From Sphaerolaimus hirsutus (lineage: Eukaryota > Nematoda > Chromadorea > Monhysterida > Sphaerolaimidae), in the NCBI GenBank assembly GCA_964036195.1, contig OZ038450.1, positions 5,768,701 to 5,832,700 of the forward strand: a stretch of DNA of 64,000 nt. The letters run 5' to 3'. Shown piece after piece: positions 34,961 to 44,979 of the stretch; the first letter of the stretch is position 1, and each line of letters opens with the position of its first letter. Below the pieces are notes generated by a model. It worked only from the letters and a program-made list of their open reading frames with translations. It was not told the origin of the DNA and searched no databases. The position numbers and the translations under genes are program-made.

Positions 34961-35127
34961 GGTGCCACTCCCGGAGCCTGTAAAATGTCAAATGTCGGGA
35001 AAGACGTCAAATTTTATTTTATTCTTCAACCTGTCATTTGTCATCTTCCAGGGCATTTTCCATGACTTACGAAACTTTGCATGACATTTGACATGTTACA
35101 GGGCACTTTAAAGTGTCCGGCAGTGAC
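34961..35127. repeat. Family-A MITE
   Basis: GGTGCCACTCCCGGAGCC at left and a diverged AAAGTGTCCGGCAGTGACC at right; upstream of the unidentified gene. Confidence 0.65.
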
Positions 35128-35129
35128 CT

Positions 35130-36350
35130 CAGTGAAGTGTGGCGAAGAGAAAAAAGTTTATATGGTGTGATAAGTTTGTTGGTGATTGCATCCACAGCGC
35201 AACGACCGACAGACTGGAAGACGACACTCAAACAATTACGACATCAAATTTCCTCGGGAAAACATGTGATTATATAATATAAAATAAAATCTTTATTCGT
35301 CGGTGTACCATATAAAAGAACATAATTACAGCGTCAGGCACGACGAACACAAACTTTCGCAGCACAATTCACAATCAAAGGCTGAAAGCTGAAAATATAA
35401 GTAAACCGAAAAGAAACTACAAAGCTATATGTATACACTGAAATGAATAAATACATCAACACATTTCATTGAAAAAGGCTCCCGTGGTAAGCAGAACCTA
35501 GCCAAAATGTCCAATGAACAAATGCGACAAGAATAAATACTAGGACTAACAGGTCGAAACATCAACATTGTTGGGCATTTATATTTCTTTAGTATGGGGG
35601 TTGGGTAAACAGCAGACTATTAACGATAGCAAACTGTTTTGAAAAAGCATTTTAATTTTACAGATGTTTTTTTTCTAGGTAGATGAGTTTTTGAGTTTCT
35701 AATTTTTTCTAGCATTTAAGTTCACTTAAGTTTTTGGATTTTCTAATTTTTGGGATAATTTTAAACTTTAGATTTCTTCTAGCAAATTTTGCATTTTCGA
35801 CCTGTTTTGCACCACTTTGCACACCTGATGTTTTGATGGGCTTCCGATTTATGACGGCAGACACATTTTTATCCTTATGTTTTCCACCACCAAAAGTTTT
35901 CCAAGCGAAATTAACGATTCCTAGCCTGTCTGCATTTTACATCCATCTCCAACAAAAATACTCTAAAAGTACGAAAAATATTTTTTTTCTGGACATGCAT
36001 TTCCAAACAATTTCTGTACAACTTTCTGCAGTGTTTTTCAGAGAAGGAAAAAATATTTTCGACTTTATTACAAAGTTTGCCATCGTCACAGGGGAGTCAA
36101 TAAAGTGGTGTACAAAAAGTCCCCTTGTGAGAGTTAGCGCAAACGCATAATAAATAACTAAATATACATATGTACTTAAGTGGACGGGAGTTCACTTGGC
36201 ATGTTAAAATTTAGCACCATCACAAAAAGCTGTAAATAAATAAATATAAGTAAGCTCGGATGGATGGCAAAGGCTGAGAAATTCACATTACTAGAGTATT
36301 CTTCAGAGAACATAAATAATAAATGAAGCACCCATAATACACACACCTAA
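35130..36350. other. No gene seen
   Basis: AT-rich. The 138-codon open frame at 35734-36150 on the plus strand has no recognisable motif or codon bias, and I do not call it a gene. Confidence 0.4.
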
Positions 36351-36355
36351 ATATG

Positions 36356-36932
36356 TACCGTATTACCTCGAAATATCCCCAGGGGGCTTATTATTGCGCT
36401 AGCAAATTTTCAGGGGGGGGGCTTATTCGAGGGGGGCTATTATTTCGCCGGAACTTTTGTGAAATTCCACATAAACCCTGCCCTAACGTCACTCAGTAAT
36501 AGATTTCAACGTGTGTTCTGCATCATACAGATCACAAACCGCGGTATCTGTAGAGTACATTCTCTTTATACCGTATTTCCTCGAAATACCCCCCCTCAAA
36601 ATGGGCACGATGGATTTGTGGTCCGGGAAATGCATAACAGACGTTCAAAACACTCACTCTGTTACGTTAGAACATCGTTTATACCATCTACATCCTTATA
36701 TAAGGCTGTAAAAACTTAAAAATGGTGGTTATTGTCGCATTTTTCACGTTTTTCTCTCAAAATTCTCACTCTGAAACAATAAACCCCCGGGGTGTATTTC
36801 GAGGAAATACGGTACTCAATTTTGGTGGGGTATTGCGGGCGGGGGTTATTATTTCCTCAGCAAAATTTTAGAGGGGGTATTTCGAGGTGGGGGTGGGTAA
36901 TTCAAGGGGGAGTTAATTCGAAGTAATACGGT
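36356..36932. mobile_element. Family-H element with a second family-H copy nested inside
   Basis: The outer ends are TACCGTATTACCTCGAAATA and the inverse TTCGAAGTAATACGGT. The inner copy is 36569-36815, with ends TACCGTATTTCCTCGAAATA and TATTTCGAGGAAATACGGTA. The subfamilies differ at TTACC versus TTTCC. Confidence 0.75.
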
Positions 36933-36939
36933 CTACATA

Positions 36940-37465
36940 CATATTTAGATCACATGTTTAGTTTCGAACAATCGCGTATCCATTATAAATACTAAGCCTA
37001 TTCCGAAAATGCAGGGACACTGCTTTTTCTGAGCTCAGTGAACATGCATTTGCGATAGAAGGCGTTTCAGCCGGCGCACAAGTAACCTGAAAACAACCCA
37101 TGCATGCATAAATACATGAAAACGGCAAAGTGCACACAAAAAAAAGACAAAACGATCTTTTAAAAAAGTGTCGCGCTAACTTTTGGACTTGGAGAGTAAA
37201 ATATTCGGGAAGCGTGACAAAATCAATTAAAATTTAAAAAGCGAATCCCAGGCGCTGTGTGCGGCACGAACTTTTCACGTGCTCGAGGGCAAACGCGGAA
37301 AAATAGCCTGACACAGTCGTTGTCAACAATTCAGTGCAAATAGCAGAAAATTGATTTAGTTAGGACTTTTGCAGGTACATGGCTGATTCAGTTGTACAGT
37401 CGATTCGCTTTCATAATGAACTCATTTTCAGCGGTGCTGGCTAAATAATTACAGAAAGCGTACAT
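36940..37465. other. No gene seen
   Basis: AT-rich intergenic sequence between the family-H pair and the TACGCACA foldback element; no exon-like patch seen. Confidence 0.4.
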
Positions 37466-37470
37466 TTATC

Positions 37471-37625
37471 GGCTCCGCACCTGTACGCACAAACGCCCGG
37501 CGCGCACAAACGCCTGGCATGCACAAAATGAAAGTCTGGTACGCACAAACGCCCGGTATGCACAAAACTGTAGCTGTGTGCGTGCCAGTCGTTTGTGCGC
37601 GCCGGTCATATGTGCGGGCGGGGCT
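37471..37625. repeat. Foldback of TACGCACAAACGCCCGG units
   Basis: Three to four units of TACGCACAAACGCCCGG at left face inverted GTTTGTGCGCGCCGG units at right. The unit matches the end of the MULE at 59.71 kb (GATACGCACATATGCCCG). Confidence 0.6.
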
Positions 37626-37977
37626 TGTATCCTGGCACGCTTCCAACGTGAGACATAAATGAGTGTGAGGGCAGAGTATCATATCCGCCGAGTATAACAA
37701 AAAATTGTATGGAATTCTCATTTATATTTTCCAGAAAAAATGTTGAAAAATTTTTTTTCTGCACCAAGGGTAGTCTGAGGGGGGTGCCCCCTAGGGTATA
37801 TATAGTGAATATTTGGGGGCACCCTCACACAAGATGAAAGCCAAACAGCTTGCATGTGGGATTGGTAAAATACAATTAAGTGATTTTCTCATTCATATTT
37901 TCCACCAGTTACGTGTACTCTTGTAATCCAGATGCTCATGTATGGGGGGCAAACACAACGTGGGGGGGGGGGGCGTG

Positions 37978-38155
37978 TGAAAATCCCCTGCCCGGTACGC
38001 ACAAATGACTGGTACGCACAAATAACCGGTACGCACAAATGCCCGGTACGCACAGAGCATCAGATTTGTGCGTACTGGACATTTGTGTGTGGCGGGCTCC
38101 ATTTTGTGCGTGCCGGGCGTTTGTGCGCGCCGGGCGTTTGTGCGTAGGAGGCCTG
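37978..38155. repeat. Second TACGCACAAATGCCCGG foldback
   Basis: Four direct units at left (GGTACGCACAAATGCCC) face four inverted units at right, ending GGAGGCCTGGCCCC. The inverse of that, GGGGCCAGGCCTCCTACGCA, parallels the MULE end GGGGCAGGCCTGATACGCAC. Confidence 0.6.
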
Positions 38156-38328
38156 GCCCCATTTATCATCACCATGTATACGGTTTTTCTGCTAATGACC
38201 GGTGAACGGTTTTTAATCAGTCTTTTTTTTACCCGGGCATAGACGCACGTTTCTTTCTAAACATCAGCCAAATTTTTTAGTGTGATAAATTATTCAAATT
38301 TTACTAGGAACCTACCACCAAAATGCAA

Positions 38329-39005
38329 TCATCCCCCACCCAGGGGCGGTATAACTGCAAGTTCATCGCCGGCGTGCAGTTCAAGTCTCGCATCGCCACC
38401 ATCATCACCGCCGCCACCCTCCTTTACATCCACATATTCCATGTTGTGAGCGAGAATGAACGAACCGGGTACCCGTTCCAAAGCCGGCCATCTATTCAGA
38501 ATATGCTTTTTTAGCTCGGATGCGCTGATTTTTGAAGGCACCTGGCGCTAATTCCAAGGGTGGGAAAGTGATAAGAATAGTGTCAACTAGAACTATAAAA
38601 ATGTCATGAACCAGGGAGGTACAAACAAACAACACGACACAAGAGAAGGAAGTGCAAAATTTGCAATGCCATAGGCGGGACTCGAACGCGCGTCTTTGGT
38701 ACAGAACACGAGTGCCATAACCGTAGGATCAGTGGTGACTAGGCTCTAGTCACAAAACAAGCGCTAATATGCTGCGACGGCAACACCTATAACTCCATGA
38801 AAAAGCAACAATGTTTTTTCATTCAATTCATTTGCCACACGACTTAACCTAACTTTCGTTAAGTTACAACTTACAGTTAAGCTGACAACTTGACTTGACA
38901 CTTGTCCACTGGAGGAATTAGCACCTGATCCAGCGTGGTTTCGTTGGTGCCGGCCAACTCGCGCGCCGCCGCGAAGAACAGCAAGCGAACGCTGACCGTG
39001 CACAT
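38329..39005 (-). CDS. MOCS2: Molybdopterin synthase sulfur-carrier subunit (MOCS2A/MoaD), complete
   Basis: Small ubiquitin-fold subunit of molybdopterin synthase; its C-terminal Gly-Gly is thiocarboxylated and gives sulfur to cyclic pyranopterin monophosphate in cytosolic molybdenum-cofactor synthesis. Exon 1 (39005-38925) reads MCTVSVRLLFFAAARELAGT, then NETTLDQ. Exon 2 (38541-38329) includes ISASELKKHILNRWPALERV and FILAHNMEYV, and ends ELHAGDELAVIPPLGGG. The beta-grasp pattern and the AVIPPhGG tail are diagnostic. The total is 97 residues, slightly longer than usual because of a Gly/Asp-rich loop (EGGGGDDGGD). The tail ends in three glycines. Both splice junctions are canonical and lie in transposon terminal repeats. 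No overlapping MOCS2B frame was seen. Confidence 0.93.
38542..38924 (-). other. Sole intron of MOCS2A, bounded by MITE terminal repeats
   Basis: The intron starts GTGCTAATTCCTCCAGTGG and ends CACCCTTGGAATTAGCGCCAG (positions 38562-38542). The terminal GGTGCTAATTCC and, inverted, GGCGCTAATTCC form an inverted repeat, so donor and acceptor are the two ends of one element related to family B. A tRNA-like segment lies inside. Confidence 0.7.
38668..38740 (-). repeat. tRNA-like segment with Pol III box B
   Basis: The minus strand shows GCGTTCGAGTCCCGC (box B / T-arm) and a box-A-like CCTACGGTTATGGCA at tRNA spacing. The acceptor and anticodon stems do not pair well, so it is probably a SINE head or decayed tRNA inside the MOCS2A intron. 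Confidence 0.35.
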
Positions 39006-39387
39006 GGCGCGCGCTTGGGGGATGTGTTCGGTTTTAGCTGATAAGATTGGTAGAATTGTTGAACTTGTCAATATTGAACATGATAATTGATTGACAGGAT
39101 TGACAGTACGTATGTGATTATATATTTTTTTTGTATATTTGTGCACTGGTCGGACTGAGACGACCGCTTGATAATTTTTGAAAATAATGAACAATGTATG
39201 AGGGTAAACATTTATTGTTTCGCCCATTTAATTTCACACACTATCAATACTAAAATGATAACATAATTGAGCAATACTTAGAAAATCGTTCAAAAAAACA
39301 AACCACGCAACAAACTATTCGAGGCTAAAATACAAAAGCTAAATGGACCAAAATACGTCACCTACATAAAAATACACATCCATAAAA

Positions 39388-40820
39388 TCACCCCAATCCG
39401 CTAGCACCCTGTCCCTGCATCTGTTGCAACTTTTGCAGCATGAAATTCGACGCGTCGATAAATCGATTGACGCAATTCGCAACGCAAGTCTGCGTTTTAC
39501 CGTCCAATTTCGCCGGCGGCTTGTCGGGCACGCAAACGTCGAAACAAGCGTCGGAGAACTGGTGAACTTGCGCTGTGAACTTGGCTCGTTGCTGTTGCTC
39601 CTGATAATTTTAGGGGGTTGACGGGCGGGTAATTGCATGTTAAGATGTAGCGGATATACAGTATTTTCTCGAAATACCACCCGGGCGTTTATTTTTTCAT
39701 AGTGGCAATTTTGAAGGGTTCAACGAAGTGAGTATTTCCAGGGGGGTTAAACGAGGGGGTATTTCGAGGGGGGATTATTTCGCTCAGGGGTCTCCAGGAT
39801 TTTGGCCCTCGCGGGGGCTGGATAGATAGCAAATCGCTCCTCCGAAGGGATAGATAGCTGAAAAAATTTTCTGGGGGGGGGCTTGGGGGGGGGGGCTCGC
39901 GGGGGCAAAATATATAGGCTTTTTCAGTGCATAGAAGGCCGAAAGGGGAAAAAAATCGCTAATAATCAGTTAAAAGTGGCCAAAAGTAGGTTTAAAACAG
40001 ATAAAAACAGGCATATAACCATGCATATAGCCGGAGAGCACGATTTTGAATGTGAAAAACTATAAAAAGGTGCAGAAATTAGTGATTTTGGGCGAAAATT
40101 GGGGCAAAATTTCTCAAAAACCACTCCAGATAGATAGATAGCTGAGCGATTTGGGGGGGGGGTCTTCGGGGGTAGTAGGCAAAAATTTTGCCTCGGGATA
40201 GATAGATAGGTGAGCGGCCTCCGGGATAGATAGATAGCTGAGCGGCCTCCGGGATAGATAGATAGCAGAGCAGCCCCCCCCCCCCTAGGAGACCCCTGAT
40301 TTCGCTAGTTATATAAGTAAATATTTAGATGCTATAAACCGTGTTCTAACGTAATACAGTCATTGCTTTTAAAGTGTGTTCTGCATTTTCCCGGATCACA
40401 AACCGCAGTTTTTGTCATTTACCTAGTTCGCTTTACACTCAATTTTTTTGGCAGGGTATTTCGGGGGGGTATATCGGGGGGGGGGGGTATTTCGAGGAAA
40501 TACGGTATTTGGAACGATACACATACCGGATATAAATATGTTGATATTTACGCATCACAGACATTGACGAAAACTGTCATGAGTACCGGTCACAGGACAC
40601 TTTTCGCATCACAAATGGATAGTTTCAATTTAAACAGTAAATTTATCAGTATACAAGTTAATCAATCACTAATGGCACCGAAAAGTCATCGCATCAGGCC
40701 TAAGGTAGCTCCCATTGCATTCGATTTTGTCATGTAAATGTAAATTCTTCGTGAATAGAAACAAGTAACCTGAATGAAAGACATCAGTGCAGGGTCCATT
40801 TTCTGTTGATCGGCAGCCAT
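39388..40820 (-). CDS. TIMM8: Mitochondrial import chaperone TIMM8, complete, two exons
   Basis: Small Tim chaperone of the intermembrane space, working in a hexamer with Tim13 to pass hydrophobic precursors to the inner membrane. Exon 1 (40820-40770) encodes MAADQQKMDPALMSFIQ. Exon 2 (39600-39388) begins EQQQRAKFTAQVHQFSD and has the twin CX3C motif: CFDVC and CVANC, separated by 15 residues that include DKPPAKLDGKTQT. Then comes VNRFIDASNFMLQKLQQ and a short QGQGASGLG tail. The total is 87 residues, typical for the family. MDPAL, DKP-KLD-KT-TC and NRFID point to Tim8 rather than Tim9, 10 or 13. One extra residue (VP) follows the first motif. The 1169-bp intron holds a family-H element with a hAT-like insertion. 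The mS31 stop is only 230 bp upstream. Confidence 0.93.
39656..40508. mobile_element. Family-H element in the TIMM8 intron, split by a hAT-like insertion
   Basis: Ends ACAGTATTTTCTCGAAATAC and TATTTCGAGGAAATACGGTA. Its sequence resumes across the insertion at ATTTCGCT. Confidence 0.7.
39785..40298. mobile_element. hAT-like element, GATAGATAGC family
   Basis: Ends CAGGGGTCTCCAGG and CCTAGGAGACCCCTG. A perfect 8-bp duplication atttcgct lies at 39777-39784 and 40299-40306. It contains many GATAGATAGCTGAGCGG units and poly-G runs. Confidence 0.9.
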
Positions 40821-41050
40821 AATGTAAAAATGAGATCCCCTCCAACGACGCTGTGCCAGTCACTGGGGTGAATATAAAAATTAATTTGACAAGCCCAAAT
40901 ATCAGTGTTTTAAGAATCTCAGGTATAGATGATATGCAAATTCATGAAGCGAAACAACACGCAGTTACAGTCTTTCACAACAAACACAGGTGTGTTCAAT
41001 TTCATTTCTAAAATTCATTTTCACTATATTTTTATCCACCACAAAAAAAA

Positions 41051-44000
41051 TCACTTTTCAGCTCTCAATTTATCAATCAATTGCATTTTTTCCTCAGTCA
41101 TATAATCCTTGAACCACTGCAGTGTCCCTTTTTTCTCAACCAATGTCAAATGTGGATTTTTTGACAGGCCCAAACAGACAACTTCCATGAAATCGCGCAC
41201 AGGGCCATTTTTGGGAAAGCCCATCGGATCTAACTGTCGGTTGATGAAAACGTGCTCGTAAAAAGGCACCTGTAAAATGGGACAGCGATTAACGTTTGAA
41301 ATTGTTTGAATTGGTTACAGCAATTTAATGGAAAAAAATATATAAAAATTCAGTTGCGGGGTTCCTTATTTGAGCTGTTATTTTAGACAAGCGGCATAAT
41401 CAATGGAAATGAGAAGTGACACGACGCCTACCAAATAAACTTTTTACTCGAAGCTGGCATATCTTTAAACCGTATTCCACTCCATACTGGCTGGTTCGAA
41501 ACACACGGGAAAATTATTGAGAAAATTATGTACCCTCGCGGGGGTCCAAATCCACAAAACCCCCGGGGGTATATTCAGGTTTTCTTGCTCCTGGGGGTCC
41601 AACTTCACTAATATAAGTGCGCAGCGCAGCGCCAACGGGCAATGGAACGAGTGTCACCTTAGATTCCCCATCTCCGTGCAGGCCGCATTCGTTATCGATG
41701 GGGTAGGGCCACAGCTTGCCGTCGCTCGTCCACTGGATTTGTTGTTCCCACGCGTTCGATGGGCCGCGAGCGCCGCGCATGGCTCTGCGTTGTAACTGGT
41801 TATTGGCTAGGAGATAAGTGGACAAATGACGAAAAGTGGTAAGTGGTGAAAGTTATGACCAAAATACTTGTAAGTGACAAGAATACTTATAAGTGAGTAC
41901 CATGTTAATGTGTTAATGTATTTCAATTTAATTTACTTGGCGCATTATAAGTGCACCCGACGTACCACATTGACCTAGACTGACCACCACTTAGCACTTT
42001 CATCCGTCCACCTGTGAGGATTGGCTCCGAAGGTGGCGAACCCCCACACATCGTGAAACGTTTAAAACCTAAAAAAAAACGACGAGGGAACCTCGAAAAA
42101 CAGCCACTAACTCGATACTTTCAGACTCCAACTTGGTCCAAAAAGACAGCGACTTTCCTTCTTTTTCACCAATTCGACCCTCAACATTTTTCTCGAAAAC
42201 GCCCAAAGTTCTAGTCGAGGCAGGGTCGAAAATATCGTCCACGCTCAATGGCTTTCTGCTAGATGCGAACGCAGCCCGCAGTCCGCCGGATTTGCCGCGG
42301 CCGCGCTGCCACCTGAACATTTTGGAATTTGAATGAAAAGGTGAACTATGAAATGGCACGCACACTGGAAAAATTTAAAGTGGAAGAATTGATCCGTTCG
42401 ACTAGTTGGCATTTGATTTTAAAAAAATCAGATTTAAAAAAATCACGATGGAAACTGATTTCAATTTTTCGCTTTTTCGGCTACCTATATACATGATTAT
42501 ATACCTATTTTGAGCTATTTTTAACTTATTTTTACTAGGACCCACAATAATTGCAGTTCACCATATAATCTTTTTGATCCGAACTTCGATTTTGAAACTT
42601 TGAACTTCGAACTGTGATTTTGGGATGCGAAAATGATATAAGCAGTGTGCCGGAGCCAGTTTGATCTGGGACCAGTTCCGCAAGTGGAAAAGTTAAGAGT
42701 TAAAACTTGAGAGTTGAGTAAAATGACAAATGACAAGTGTTGAGTAAAGTTAAGAGTTAAGAGTTGAGTAAAACGACAAATGATTTTACTCAACTCTTAA
42801 CTTTTAACTTTACTCTTAACTTATCATTTATCATTTTACTCAACTCTTAACTTTTCCACTTGCGGAACCGGCACCTGACCTCCCTTATGCGTAGTTCACT
42901 TATATTTACCGACATTTTCACCTTTCTGCACAATTTTGCTCAAGCGGGACGGCGCCAGCTCCTCCCAACCCAGAAAATATTTCAGCGAAAGAACAGAAGA
43001 GGAGCGACGTCACATTCATCCTGCCCCCGCGAGGGTCAAAACCATTCGGTCGTCTCCAACACACTGTAAAATATCAAATATCATACAAAGTGTCAAAAGT
43101 GATCAGGGACGTAGCCAGGATTTTTGAGCGGGGGGGGGCGGATTGTATACGGAGCCCGGCGAACGGGGGGGGGGCGGCGCCCCCCCCCCTAAAATTTTGC
43201 CTCTGCAGTAAGGGAATGGCGCCGTTCGTCGGCGTGGCGCCATGGCGCCATTGACGTTGGCATTGGCGCCAAAACAGCTGTAAATAGATGCCTGTATCTT
43301 ACAGGCATATAAAGCGACACGGATAGGAATTTAGGGTTTTCTACTGGGTTTGGGGCCGCGGATACTGGTAAACTGAAGACATATGTTGTGTAACGGTAAA
43401 ATGCGCGCTTGCGCGCAAAATTTTTTCAAACTGCGACAAAATCGTCTTCTGGAAGTGCCATTTCTGGCACATTTTTTGGTCCGGCCCGGGAAGGGCCCCC
43501 CCGCCCCCCTAGCTACGTCCTTGAAAGTCATGGAAAATGCCCTGCAACATGGCAAACGTACGTTTGCCATTTTGCAGGGTATTTTCCATGACTTTTGACA
43601 CTTTGCATGACATTCGACATTTTACAGGGTCTGGGAGTGCCCACTGGTTACCTTTGATCCCAATCAAAGTTGATTTGTGACTTCTCAAAACTTCAGTTAA
43701 AAACAAGTGTGCGCGTGTAGAATCAATTTTCTATCACTCAAAACGAACCCGCCAGAACGGCCGTCGCTCCTAGCGCCAGTGTCAGCCGCGTACTGGCCCA
43801 CCCTTTTTGAGAAGCGATCGAACTGATTCACGCTATCGTCGTCGCTGAAATGGGCGCCGGTGGGCGGGGCCGGGCGCATGGCGCTCAGCGTGCTGAACAG
43901 CTCGCCGGACAGATTCAGGCCGGCCCCGCTGGCGGCCGAGTCGGCGCTGGTGGAGGTCAGTTTGGACATGAGGTCGTGTTTAATGCTGCGGGGGGGTTCT

Positions 44001-44466
44001 CTGAAGTGGTTATGGTACACCAAGGCCGTGATTGCATGATCAAAAGGGAATATTCGGGGATTTTTCAAAAAAATGAGAAGTGATGAAGACAATACGCATA
44101 ATTCACGTAGGTGAAAGTGAACACCCAATTTTTTGCACTTTAAAAGGTTATCTCAGATCTGAACGATTACTGACAATCCGTATTTCTAATGTTTAACCGT
44201 GGTCCCGCACCTCGTAAAATCTTATGTCAGAGTTTGTGCCGCGAAAAAACGTCGCCAAAATGACAAAATCTTACTGGACGCTTTACATGACAGACAAATG
44301 TGCGCGACCTCAGAGGGTACGGAAAAGTCACCCGGCAATTTAAATGGTCGCATTAAAAAAACTGTACGAACCGGTCGCGTTCTTTTGGCGTTTTGCCAAG
44401 TGCATCGGCAACGCGACCAGCGGCCACCTCCGCATCGGAAGAATCGGCTGAAACAGGGGTATCTTG
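41051..44466 (-). CDS. MRPS31: Mitochondrial small-subunit ribosomal protein mS31 (5' end not found)
   Basis: Animal-specific mitoribosomal protein. The last exon (41269-41051) reads VPFYEHVFINRQLDPMGFPK, then NGPVRDFMEVVCLGLSKNPH, with WFKDYMTEEK near the end; this is the conserved mS31 C-terminus (F-EH-F-L, FPK-GP-R-FMELV-GLSKNP, WF--Y). The exon before it (about 41795-41658) has NAWEQQIQWTSDGKLWPYPI and DNECGLHGDGESK, another hallmark. Upstream exons at about 42312-42100 (KPLSVDDIFD...TLGVFEKN...SLSFWTKLESESIELVAV), 44020-43740 (IKHDLMSKLTS...GELFSTLSAMRP) and 44466-44380 (ADSSDAEVAAGRVADALGKT) follow the order of the less conserved central part of vertebrate mS31, but their exact borders are unsure. 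The first exon is not identified. Confidence 0.88.
41799..42040. repeat. Family-B-related element filling an mS31 intron
   Basis: Positions 41800-41830 (TTATTGGCTAGGAGATAAGT...) and 42000-42035 (GTCCACCTGTGAGGATTGGC) are loose inverted partners of the MOCS2A-intron type. The mS31 acceptor lies in the left terminus. Exact borders are unclear. Confidence 0.4.
42666..42874. repeat. Family-B MITE with intron-like ends
   Basis: On the minus strand it would read GTCAG|GTGCCGGTTCCGC ... GCGGAACTGGTCCCAG|ATC, a canonical GT-AG layout made only of MITE termini. It lies inside the mS31 gene between exons at 43.74 and 42.31 kb. Removing it joins open frames on both sides (SVNISELRIREVR then SNWLRHTAYIIFAS), but I have no evidence that these are translated. 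Confidence 0.6.
43050..43640. repeat. Family-A MITE interrupted by a hAT-like element
   Basis: The left part (43050-43103, ACTGTAAAATATCAAATATC) resumes at 43524 (AAAGTCATGGAAAATGCCC) and ends TTTACAGGGTCTGGGAGTGC. Confidence 0.75.
43104..43523. mobile_element. hAT-like element, CAGGGACGTAGCC family
   Basis: Ends CAGGGACGTAGCCAGG and CTAGCTACGTCCTTG. The flanks aaagtgat (43096-43103) and aaagtcat (43524-43531) match at 7 of 8. It is inserted in a family-A MITE. Confidence 0.8.
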
Positions 44467-44970
44467 AATTTTGACCCTCTGAGTGGTTGGATAGATAGCA
44501 AATCGCTCCTCCGGAGGGATAGATAGCTGAAAAATTTTCTGGGGGGGTTGGGGGGGGGGGTTTGGGGGGGGTAGTGGTGGTTCGATATATAGGCTTTTTC
44601 GGGGCATAGGAGGAAAAGGGAGAAAAATCGCTAAAAATAGGTGTAAAATAGCTCAAAATGAGTATACAAGAGCGTATAGTACTTAAAATAGCTGAAAATA
44701 GGCAGTTAGACGCATGAACTAGTGATTTTGGAGGTGAAAATCTATATATAGGTATGAAAAATAGCGATTTTGAGCGAAAATTGGGGTATAGTTTCTGAAA
44801 AATCGATTCAAATAGGTAGATAGCTGGGTGATTTGGGGGGGGGGTTTAGGGGGTAGTAGCCCAAAATATTGCCTCCGGGATAGATAGATAGCTGAGCGGC
44901 CTCCGGGATAGATAGATAGCTGGGCGGTTTGGGGGGGGGGGGGGGTAACCCCCCCCATTCGAGACCCCTG
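44454..44970. mobile_element. hAT-like element, GATAGATAGC family, at an mS31 splice acceptor
   Basis: Ends CAGGGGTATCTTGA and CATTCGAGACCCCTG. A perfect 8-bp duplication ggctgaaa lies at 44446-44453 and 44971-44978. On the gene's strand this duplication is TTTCAGCC, the 3' splice site of the mS31 exon at 44.38-44.47 kb. Confidence 0.9.
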
Positions 44971-44979
44971 GGCTGAAAG

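Noticed and set aside
35734-36150. 138-codon plus-strand frame
   Set aside because: AT-rich, no motif, no codon bias like the real exons.
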